Below are positions 56,645 to 64,000 of a stretch of 64,000 bases of DNA, in pieces. The stretch comes from an uncultured Bacilli bacterium (lineage in GTDB: Bacteria > Bacillota_I > Bacilli_A > RF39 > UBA660), in the NCBI GenBank assembly GCA_910579455.1, contig CAJTUT010000001.1, forward strand, positions 1 to 64,000. The letters run 5' to 3'. Position numbers and translations under genes: made by a program. How positions within the stretch are numbered: position 1 is the stretch's first letter; each line of letters starts with the position of its first letter. The notes below the pieces were generated by a model that saw nothing but the letters and a program-made list of their open reading frames with translations, was not told the origin of the DNA and searched no databases.

Positions 56645-58801
56645 TTGATTGTTGGTGTCCTAGTAGAATTATCAAACAAGAAAATAGATAGAATTTTTGA
56701 TTATAGGGTAGAAGAACGATTTATAGATAGTATTAAAATTGGAATTCGAGTAGAAGTTCCTTTTGGACATCAAGTACTAGAAGGTTTTATACTTGAAATA
56801 AAAAAAGATAGCGATGTTAGCAATTTGAAAAGTATCATTAATATCATTGATCAGGATATTATTTTAAATCGGGAGTTAATAGAACTTGGAAAAACAATAC
56901 AGAAAAAGACTCTAGCTACTTTGATTAGTTGTTATCAGGTGATGCTGCCAAAGGCTTTAAAAGCAAAAAAAAATACTATTATAAATAAAAAATATGATAT
57001 TTATTATAAATTAAATGAAAATATAGAAGGTAATTTTAATAAAAAACAGCAAGAAATAATCAATAAATGTATGATGGGAAAGATAAAAAAAGAAGAGTTA
57101 GTAAAAATATCCCCTTCTAGTTTAAAGACACTCATCAAAAAGAATATTTTAATAGAGGAAAAAAAAGAACATTATCGTTTAGGGTATCAGGATAGTAGTG
57201 ATAAAATTAAAGAATTAACAATAAACCAGCAAAGAGTAGTAGAAAGTGTTGACCTAGAAAAAGAAGATACCTATTTGTTACATGGAGTAACAGGGAGTGG
57301 AAAAACAGAGGTATATATTAAGTTGATTGAAAAAGTCCTAAAAAATCATAAAACAGCTCTTATGTTAGTTCCTGAGATTTCCCTAACTCCTCAAATGGTT
57401 CAACGTTTTAGTGAAGTTTTTGGTAATCGGATTGCAGCACTTCATTCAGCCTTATCTGAGGGAGAAAAATATGATGAATGGAGAAAAATAAATCGAAAAG
57501 AAGTATCGATTGTAATAGGGGCTAGAAGTGCTATTTTTGCACCCCTAAGTAATTTAGGTATTATTATTATAGATGAAGAGCATAGTGATTCTTATAAACA
57601 AGATAATAATCCTAGATATGATGCTAGAGATGTTGCGATTATAAGGAGTAAAACAAATCATTGTCCATTAGTAATGGGGAGTGCGACTCCATCTTTGGAA
57701 TCCTTTGCTAGAGCAGGAAAAGGAGTCTTTCAGCTACTGAGTATGCCAAATAGAATTAACGGAAAAAAATTACCACAAGTTGAATTAATAGATATGAATC
57801 AAGAGATAAAAAAGGGGAATAGCTACTTCTCTTCTGAATTGGTCAAACAAATTAGGGATCGTCTCTACAGAAATGAACAAGTAATTTTACTTTTAAATAG
57901 AAGAGGATATGCGTCTTTTATAACTTGTAAAAATTGTGGTTATACAGCAAAATGTCCACATTGTGATATTACATTAACTTATCATAAAACATCTAATATG
58001 TTAAGGTGCCATTACTGCGGATATGCTACAAATTTAGATAAAAAATGCCCAGAGTGTAAAGAAGAAGCGATCTCTTCCTTAGGAATTGGCACAGAAAGAG
58101 TAGAGGAAGAATTAAGGAAGATATTAAAAAATGCTAGAATTTTAAGAATGGATTATGATACAACTAGTAGAAAAGGAATGCATTCAAAAATGATTTCAGA
58201 GTTTAAAAACCGTGAATACGATATTTTACTAGGAACTCAAATTGTAGCTAAGGGATTAGATTTTGAGGATGTTACCTTAGTGGGTGTTATTAATGCTGAC
58301 ACGTCATTAAATATTCCAGATTTTAGAAGTAGTGAAACTACATTTTCATTACTTTCACAAGTATCAGGAAGAAGTGGTAGAAGTAACAAAGAAGGATCTG
58401 TTATCATTCAGACATTTAATCCAGATCATTATGCGATTCAATTTGTAAAAAATCACGACTATATTGGTTTTTATAGGAAAGAAATGAAAATTAGATATCA
58501 GCTAAAATATCCTCCTTATTATTATATCTGTTATCTGAAAGTGAGTAGTAAAAACTGTCAAGAGGCATCTAGAGAAACGAATAAAATCAAAAGATGTTTA
58601 GAAAAAAATTTAAAAGAGGAAATCATATTAGGTCCTTCCCCTGCTAATGTTTTTAAGTTAAACAATATTTATCGATATGGTATCATTATTAAATATAAAA
58701 AGGATATTTCTGTTTATCCGATTCTTAATAATTTGGTAGAACATTATCGTAGTAATAATAAAGTGAATTTAGAGCTTGATTTTAATCCAAATCATTTTTG
58801 A
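56645..58801 (+). CDS. priA: Primosomal protein N' (replication restart helicase)
   Basis: 718 residues, TTG start at 56645 after AGGAGGTGATAC. Walker A GVTGSGKTE at about 215-223, IIIDEEHSD near 311, eight zinc-ribbon cysteines between about 428 and 470 (CKNCGYTAKCPHC, CHYCGYATNLDKKCPEC), and SGRSGRS in motif VI. Reloads replication at stalled forks. Confidence 0.95.
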   Translation: MIVGVLVELSNKKIDRIFDYRVEERFIDSIKIGIRVEVPFGHQVLEGFILEIKKDSDVSNLKSIINIIDQDIILNRELIELGKTIQKKTLATLISCYQVMLPKALKAKKNTIINKKYDIYYKLNENIEGNFNKKQQEIINKCMMGKIKKEELVKISPSSLKTLIKKNILIEEKKEHYRLGYQDSSDKIKELTINQQRVVESVDLEKEDTYLLHGVTGSGKTEVYIKLIEKVLKNHKTALMLVPEISLTPQMVQRFSEVFGNRIAALHSALSEGEKYDEWRKINRKEVSIVIGARSAIFAPLSNLGIIIIDEEHSDSYKQDNNPRYDARDVAIIRSKTNHCPLVMGSATPSLESFARAGKGVFQLLSMPNRINGKKLPQVELIDMNQEIKKGNSYFSSELVKQIRDRLYRNEQVILLLNRRGYASFITCKNCGYTAKCPHCDITLTYHKTSNMLRCHYCGYATNLDKKCPECKEEAISSLGIGTERVEEELRKILKNARILRMDYDTTSRKGMHSKMISEFKNREYDILLGTQIVAKGLDFEDVTLVGVINADTSLNIPDFRSSETTFSLLSQVSGRSGRSNKEGSVIIQTFNPDHYAIQFVKNHDYIGFYRKEMKIRYQLKYPPYYYICYLKVSSKNCQEASRETNKIKRCLEKNLKEEIILGPSPANVFKLNNIYRYGIIIKYKKDISVYPILNNLVEHYRSNNKVNLELDFNPNHF

Positions 58802-58828
58802 TTTCAGATAAAAATGATTTGGAGTTTT
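58787..58828 (+). terminator. Terminator after priA
   Basis: A perfect 13-bp stem: CCAAATCATTTTT (58787-58799) with AAAAATGATTTGG (58810-58822), beginning inside the last priA codons; T tract follows. Confidence 0.85.
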
Positions 58829-58899
58829 TATTATGAGTGGACTGGATTTTTATTGACATAATTATAAAGGAAGAAATATACTAGAATCATCAAAATATT

Positions 58900-59016
58900 A
58901 TGATAGAAAGAAAAATAGGAATTCTTAGTTTATTTGCATTAGGAACAATTATTGTAATATTAGGAATAGTAGTTATAGTTCATACCCATAAAAAACAAAA
59001 CTACAAAAAATTTTAA
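58900..59016 (+). CDS. 38-residue membrane peptide, doubtful
   Basis: MIERKIGILSLFALGTIIVI, then LGIVVIVHTHKK: one membrane helix. TTGACA (58854) and TATACT form a promoter-like pair upstream but no good ribosome site is present. It may be a real small protein or the remnant of a C-terminal anchor. Confidence 0.3.
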   Translation: MIERKIGILSLFALGTIIVILGIVVIVHTHKKQNYKKF

Positions 59017-59112
59017 AAAGAGAGTTTTAGTGATTTCTTTTTTAGAAGTTTTAAATTATTTACATCTGAATTAGTTTATTATATAATTGAATTAAGGTAT
59101 ATAGGAGGATAT

Positions 59113-59325
59113 ATGGCACAAAAATTTTTTAATACAGATTTAAAAAATGACAATTCAGAAGAAAATAGTGAATATAGCGATCATATTCATGTTAGCCCAA
59201 GTAAGGCACATGAGGAATATATAGATCGAAATACTATATCGGCAAAAATCTTTTTTATTGTACTTGGTTCTTTTTGTGTACTTGGAGTAGCATACTATGT
59301 AGTACAATGGTTATTAAGTAAGTAG
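59113..59325 (+). CDS. Small single-pass membrane protein
   Basis: 70 residues, ATG after TAGGAGGATAT. A hydrophilic N-terminal half (EENSEYSDHIHVSPSKAHEE) and one C-terminal membrane helix (about 46-66). Unknown function; next gene begins 20 bp later. Confidence 0.6.
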   Translation: MAQKFFNTDLKNDNSEENSEYSDHIHVSPSKAHEEYIDRNTISAKIFFIVLGSFCVLGVAYYVVQWLLSK

Positions 59326-59345
59326 TATTTATGGGTGGTGGTGAA

Positions 59346-60488
59346 ATGTTAGAAAATATTTGGAAGAGAGATGATGTGAAATCCTTTTTGTCAGAAGTAA
59401 TATTACAAATAAAATTTAATCAGAAAGATATTCCTAATACTTTTTGCGAGGAAAAAATAACAAGGAAGCAATATTCCCTTTATACTTGTATGGATGCAAT
59501 TATAAAGTATTTCATTATTGTAGATGATAATCATTTTGGTTGTTATTTAGAACAATTAAGAAGAATTATGAAAAAACTTCAAACACATAATGATATTACC
59601 ATTGCAATTACAAGATTATTAATTCAATCAGTAAAGAGTAAATTAGGAATTAAGGATGAATCACCACAGTCAAAAAAAACTGTTGTTCAGTATTTTTACG
59701 ATCGATATATCAAAGAAGGTTATTTATTTCATAGTTTCCCAGGATATTTTTATGAAGGGCCAACAGAGTTGCGAATTGAAAACTATTATTACCAATTTGA
59801 AGAGATGAAACAAATTCATGAAATAGTCAAAAAGTATAGAGTGGGTAGGGCATTCTCTAAGAATTTTGACATCCCTACTGAAGGTATCAGTTTTACAGAC
59901 TCTCCATTTATGGCTTTATTTTACTCTTATAACTGTCCGTTGTTTTTATACGAATTATGCATTAAACTCATAAAAAATGACGAAACAAAGGATAATATAT
60001 TAGATAACTTTTTTATGAAAAATTACAATGAATGCTATCATCAGTTGGATTTATTTTTAAAAAAGAGAGAGGTCCCCTTGAACGAAAAAAATAAAATTTT
60101 AAATTTTTTTCAATCGGAATGGAAAAAATTAGAAGTTACAAAAGCCTCACCCGTGATAGCATGTATAAAACGAGAAAAGTTAGAAAAAACTTCCTTTGAG
60201 AAATATGAAACATTGGTAGACAAGGAAGATAGTCTAGAAAATATAATTACTCATATCCTAGATGTTAGATTAAATGATAACCAAATACAAAATTCAATTC
60301 AGCCTGAGTTTTACTTAAAATTACCTAATATCTATGAAATTTTAGAAAGTGAGATACCACAAGAGAAAGAATCAAAAGAAACTATGGATTTAAATAATAG
60401 TTATGGAAATGCTACTGTAGTAGCACTATTTGGAGTATTATTAATTGCTTTAGGAATTACATTAACAATTATAATGATGGGTAGATGA
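59346..60488 (+). CDS. Unknown protein with ADP-ribosyltransferase-like centre and C-terminal anchor
   Basis: 380 residues from the ATG at 59346 (GGTGGTG upstream). Helical N-terminal 120 residues; a centre reading GYLFHSFPGYFYEGPTEL, RVGRAFSKNF and GISFTDSPFMALFYSY, which recalls the H-x-T/S, Gx-S-F-T-x-S and A-x-Y spacing of ART-type folds; a helical rear and a C-terminal membrane helix (about 353-375). The fold is my guess from spacing. Overlaps fmt by 4 bp. Confidence 0.5.
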   Translation: MLENIWKRDDVKSFLSEVILQIKFNQKDIPNTFCEEKITRKQYSLYTCMDAIIKYFIIVDDNHFGCYLEQLRRIMKKLQTHNDITIAITRLLIQSVKSKLGIKDESPQSKKTVVQYFYDRYIKEGYLFHSFPGYFYEGPTELRIENYYYQFEEMKQIHEIVKKYRVGRAFSKNFDIPTEGISFTDSPFMALFYSYNCPLFLYELCIKLIKNDETKDNILDNFFMKNYNECYHQLDLFLKKREVPLNEKNKILNFFQSEWKKLEVTKASPVIACIKREKLEKTSFEKYETLVDKEDSLENIITHILDVRLNDNQIQNSIQPEFYLKLPNIYEILESEIPQEKESKETMDLNNSYGNATVVALFGVLLIALGITLTIIMMGR

Positions 60489-61429
60489 TGAGAATGAAAA
60501 GAATTGTATTTATGGGAACTCCTGATTTTGCAGTCCCTATATTAGAAGGATTAATCGAAGAATATGAAGTAGTAGGAGTAGTAAGTCAACCAGATAAAAA
60601 AGTGGGTAGAAAGCAAATATTAACTCCTACGCCAGTGAAAAAAGTCGCTTTAGAACATCAAATTTTAGTATTACAACCGCATAATATTAGGCAAGAGTAT
60701 CAAGAAATATTAAACTTAAAACCCGATATTATTATTACCTGTGCATATGGACAAATAGTCCCAAAAGAACTCCTACAGAATCCGGTTTTAGGTTGCATTA
60801 ATGTTCACGCCTCCTTACTTCCAAAATTAAGAGGTGGAGCCCCTATTCATAAGGCAATTATAAATGGAGATTCTAAAACAGGAATAACGATTATGTATAT
60901 GGAAGAAAAACTGGATTGTGGAGATATTATTGCTTCAAAAGAAACACAAATCTCAATGGAAGATAATTTAGAACGTTTACATAATAGGCTTAGTATAATA
61001 GGAAAAGAATTACTTTTAGATACTTTACCTAGTATTTTTAATCAGACGAATCAACGTATCAAGCAAGATGAAAAAGTTGCTACTTACGCATTTAATATTA
61101 CACATGAAGACGAACACATAGATTTTTCTAAAACAAAATTAGAAATTTTTAATCAAGTGCGGGGTCTAAATCCAATCCCAGGGGCTTATTGTTTATTCAA
61201 TCAAGAAGTTCTAAAGATTTATAATACAGATCTATCATCAGAAAAGAAAGAACTAGAAAAATCGATTGGTGAAATTACCCATATATACAAACATGGAATC
61301 GGGGTAAAAGTAGGCGATGGAGAATTGATCATTACCGAAGTAAAACCATTTGGGAAAAGAAGAATGTTAATGAAAGATTATCTAAATGGGGTAAAAAAGG
61401 AAGAGTTATTAGGAAAAATACTGATATAA
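60485..61429 (+). CDS. fmt: Methionyl-tRNA formyltransferase
   Basis: 314 residues. FMGTPDFAVPILEGL, the catalytic NVHASLLPKLRGGAPIH with D further on in EEKLDCGDI, and a C-terminal OB domain. Formylates initiator Met-tRNA. Start at ATG 60485, 60488 or 60494; no strong site, so coupled to the previous gene. Confidence 0.95.
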   Translation: MMRMKRIVFMGTPDFAVPILEGLIEEYEVVGVVSQPDKKVGRKQILTPTPVKKVALEHQILVLQPHNIRQEYQEILNLKPDIIITCAYGQIVPKELLQNPVLGCINVHASLLPKLRGGAPIHKAIINGDSKTGITIMYMEEKLDCGDIIASKETQISMEDNLERLHNRLSIIGKELLLDTLPSIFNQTNQRIKQDEKVATYAFNITHEDEHIDFSKTKLEIFNQVRGLNPIPGAYCLFNQEVLKIYNTDLSSEKKELEKSIGEITHIYKHGIGVKVGDGELIITEVKPFGKRRMLMKDYLNGVKKEELLGKILI

Positions 61430-61458
61430 AAGATAGATATAATATAAGAGGAGATATT

Positions 61459-62187
61459 ATGAAAGAAAAAGTATCTAGAATAAAAAGTGCAATTCATTAT
61501 CTAAAGAAGCTATGGAAAAATCCAAGAGCAAAAGGTGGTATCATTCTAGGTGCTTATTTTCTTTTCTTTTTATTCATTATTGTATCCCTTAGATCTAATA
61601 CTAACAATGATTACAAAGGGATAGAATTAATGAATGATTTAGGATTTAGTTTAGAAAAAATAAAACAGAATAATTATCACTATTTGTATAATATCGACTA
61701 TAATGACTCCAAGGTTCTTTATGAGGGGGATCGATATTATCACAAAGAACTATTTACAAAAACAGATAATCAGAAAATAGAAACTTTTTATAATTATGAT
61801 GAAACATACCTAAAAAACATAAATAATGTATGGTCTAAGACTGAGAACCCATATTATTTTTACAAACTGCGAGAAATTCAGAATATAGAAGAGATTTTAA
61901 AAAACGCCTATGAGGAATCTAAAACAGAGTATAGTAATAAAAGTAAGATTTATACCTATAAAGTTACTACGAATAGTATTGTAAAAATAATAGATAAAAA
62001 AAATATTGATATTTCTGATATTCCTAATACTATTATTTTAACTACAAATAGTGATCAAGAAGTAGAAAAAATTGAAATGGATTTATCTACTTATATTTCC
62101 TATAAAAATTATAAAAAGGACATATTAAAAATTACGATTACTTATTCAAAGTTTGGTGAAGTAGAATTAATAGAAGATCCAAAATAG
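61459..62187 (+). CDS. Membrane-anchored protein, unknown
   Basis: 242 residues; a basic N-terminus, one membrane helix (about 26-47) and an extracellular domain (ELMNDLGFSLEKIKQNNYHY; LTTNSDQEVEKIEMDLSTYI) of lipoprotein-like beta type. No family recognised. AAGAGGAGATATT before the ATG. Confidence 0.65.
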   Translation: MKEKVSRIKSAIHYLKKLWKNPRAKGGIILGAYFLFFLFIIVSLRSNTNNDYKGIELMNDLGFSLEKIKQNNYHYLYNIDYNDSKVLYEGDRYYHKELFTKTDNQKIETFYNYDETYLKNINNVWSKTENPYYFYKLREIQNIEEILKNAYEESKTEYSNKSKIYTYKVTTNSIVKIIDKKNIDISDIPNTIILTTNSDQEVEKIEMDLSTYISYKNYKKDILKITITYSKFGEVELIEDPK

Positions 62188-62217
62188 AATTTCCAGTTCG
62201 TTTATAAAAGGAAATAT

Positions 62218-62310
62218 ATTACTGGTAAAATACCAGTAAATTAATATATATACTTTCTCGCAAAAAGTAACAGATAGAATTTTTACGATTTAAATGGTCG
62301 TTTTTTTTTT
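62218..62310 (+). terminator. Two hairpins before ligA
   Basis: TTACTGGTA-AAA-TACCAGTAA (62219-62239) is a perfect 9-bp hairpin without a T tract. ACGATT at about 62286 pairs with GGTCGT, with two wobble pairs, and is followed by ten T, a usable terminator. Confidence 0.55.
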
Positions 62311-62343
62311 GGTATTTTGGTATACTAATAAATAGGTGATAAC

Positions 62344-64000
62344 ATGATAGAACAAAGAATAGAGGAACTGATTCAAATTATTAATGAGGCAGATTACAAT
62401 TATCATACATTAGATGATCCAACGATTACAGATCAGGAGTATGATAAATATTTAAGAGAACTATTTGAATTAGAAAAAGAACATCCAGAACTTATTAGAG
62501 AGGATTCTCCAACCCAACATGCTGGTGGGGAAATTATTGATGAGTTTCAAAAAGTAGAACATAAAATTCCAATGATGAGTTTAAGCGATGTGTTTTCAGA
62601 AAGTGAGTTATTCTCTTTCGATGAGAGAATAAAAAAAGATGGACTTCATCCTCAGTATATGTGTGAATTGAAAATAGATGGTCTTTCTGTTTCTTTATTA
62701 TACGAAAAAGGAAAGTTTATACGGGCAGCTACACGTGGTGATGGGACAATTGGGGAAGATATTACTCACAACGTAAAAACAATCAAATCAGTTCCTTTAA
62801 AGTTAAAGGAAGAAGTAGATATAGAGGTTCGTGGCGAAATCTTTATGAATAAAAAAACTTTAGAAGAAATCAATATAGAAAGAAAAAGAAAAGGTGAATC
62901 CCCTCTTAGAAATTGTCGTAATGCAGCTGCAGGGTCTATTAGACAACTAGATTCTAAAATTGCTAAACAAAGAAAGTTAGACTCATTTATTTATCATTTA
63001 CCAAATCCGCAGGACTTTGGAATTAAAACTCACAGTGATGCAATTGCTTATATGAAAAGTCTGGGCTTTAAAACTAATCCTAACAATCGATTAGTTAAGA
63101 GCATGGAGGAAGTAATCGAGTTTATTGGTGAAAAAGGAAGGATTAGAAAAGATCTCGCTTATGATATTGATGGAGTAGTCATTAAGGTGAATAGTATTTT
63201 AGACCAACAGCAATTGGGGTATACGGCAAAATATCCAAAGTGGGCTACCGCCTATAAATTTCCAGCGGAAGAAGTATTAACAAAACTTACAGATATTATT
63301 TTTACAGTAGGACGTACGGGTCAAATTACACCAAATGCAGTACTAGAACCAGTAATTGTTGCAGGTTCTACGGTAAAAAGAGCTACACTTCATAATGAAG
63401 ATAATATTATAGCGAAGAATTTAAAAATAGGGGATATTGTATCAATTAGAAAAGCGGGAGATGTAATTCCTGAGGTAATCGAAGCAAAACTAGAAAGACG
63501 TACAGGAAAAGAAAAAGATTTTGTTATGATTGATAAATGCCCTATGTGTCATGATCCAATTATTAAAAAGGAAGGCCAGGTAGACTATTTTTGTATAAAT
63601 CCTAATTGTAAACGTAAGAAAATAGAAAGATTAATTCATTTTGCATCTAGAGATGCGATGAATATTGAAGGGCTAGGGGAAAGAATTGTAGAAGATTTCT
63701 TTAATTTTGGATTTATAGAAAAAATTAGTGATATTTATAAGTTGGAAAATCATAGAAAGGAGTTAATTACATTAGAGGGATATGGAAATAAATCGGTGGA
63801 AAAATTGCTAGATGCGATTGATAATAGTAAAGAAAATTCATTAGAAAAATTATTATTTGGTTTAGGGATTCCTCATGTAGGAGAAAAGACATCTAAGATA
63901 TTGGCAATGCATTTTAAAAATCTAGACTATCTAATTTCTAAAGATATAGAAGAATTGGTAGAAATTTCAGATATTGGGGAAATTATTGCGAAAAGTATAA
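62344..64000 (+). CDS. ligA: NAD-dependent DNA ligase, cut by the right edge
   Basis: 552 codons are visible and the frame runs off the window. Ia domain (YNYHTLDDPTITDQEYDKYL), adenylated Lys110 in CELKIDGLS, ATRGDGTIGEDIT, the OB domain (TVGRTGQITPNAVLEPV), the zinc finger (CPMCH, C, C) and the helix-hairpin-helix region with IEGLGERIV. The BRCT end is outside. Uses NAD and releases NMN, which PncC of this window recycles. AGGTGATAAC before ATG 62344. Confidence 0.96.
   Translation, partial: MIEQRIEELIQIINEADYNYHTLDDPTITDQEYDKYLRELFELEKEHPELIREDSPTQHAGGEIIDEFQKVEHKIPMMSLSDVFSESELFSFDERIKKDGLHPQYMCELKIDGLSVSLLYEKGKFIRAATRGDGTIGEDITHNVKTIKSVPLKLKEEVDIEVRGEIFMNKKTLEEINIERKRKGESPLRNCRNAAAGSIRQLDSKIAKQRKLDSFIYHLPNPQDFGIKTHSDAIAYMKSLGFKTNPNNRLVKSMEEVIEFIGEKGRIRKDLAYDIDGVVIKVNSILDQQQLGYTAKYPKWATAYKFPAEEVLTKLTDIIFTVGRTGQITPNAVLEPVIVAGSTVKRATLHNEDNIIAKNLKIGDIVSIRKAGDVIPEVIEAKLERRTGKEKDFVMIDKCPMCHDPIIKKEGQVDYFCINPNCKRKKIERLIHFASRDAMNIEGLGERIVEDFFNFGFIEKISDIYKLENHRKELITLEGYGNKSVEKLLDAIDNSKENSLEKLLFGLGIPHVGEKTSKILAMHFKNLDYLISKDIEELVEISDIGEIIAKSI

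Overview
This window comes from a low-GC, Gram-positive (Firmicutes) genome. The AT-rich genes start at strong GGAGG-type ribosome sites. The window carries a CotE-type spore-coat protein, a YlbF-type protein, a sortase substrate with a VPNTG wall signal, and NrtR control of NAD genes. Gut Bacilli of the Erysipelotrichia/RF39 kind would fit, but I cannot name the genus from sequence alone. The standard code is used: Trp is TGG, and TGA is a stop.

Region 1 (1 to about 38,540) is the right-hand part of an integrative and conjugative element (ICE). Its left end lies outside the window. In order it carries: an IS110 transposase fragment (2-769); a LysR regulator with a radical SAM gene and a MazG/Nudix gene (1057-4728); two related small regulator-like genes behind attenuators, the first frameshifted (5083-6233); a thioester adhesin with its own sortase (7124-10514); SSB and accessory genes; a type IV secretion channel (pilin-like, VirB6-like, VirB3-like, VirB4, M23 hydrolase; 12870-18471); a probable oriT (18472-18747); relaxosome genes and a MobL-like relaxase (18748-21056); a VirD4 coupling ATPase (23067-25046); lipoproteins and a membrane protein; a 2,266-residue methylase/helicase (27245-34045); a second OB-fold protein; and finally a SHOCT-like small protein and a large serine recombinase (36557-38608). 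The recombinase frame runs into the 3' end of a chromosomal serS gene, which marks the right attachment site.

The transfer genes all run in one direction. Intrinsic terminators sit directly in front of several ribosome sites with no obvious new promoter, so the long transcript probably depends on antitermination.

Region 2 (38,680-43,700) is chromosomal. It holds a kinase-like protein, a Mn-type superoxide dismutase on the minus strand, a 650-bp stretch of apparent gene debris, an ankyrin protein, a YlbF-like protein and CotE.

Region 3 (43,750-47,250) is housekeeping: rpsP, khpA, cdsA, rseP and a secreted protein.

Region 4 (47,300-55,605) is a dense NAD cluster. It has a nicotinamidase-like hydrolase, pncB, an ADP-ribose-type Nudix hydrolase, nadE, nadD, a radical SAM protein, a decayed gene, an NMN deamidase, the regulator nrtR and NAD kinase. 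A 27-bp inverted repeat follows its first promoter. Region 5 (55,690-64,000) carries a leucine-rich-repeat surface protein, priA, small membrane proteins, fmt, and the NAD-dependent DNA ligase ligA, cut by the right edge.
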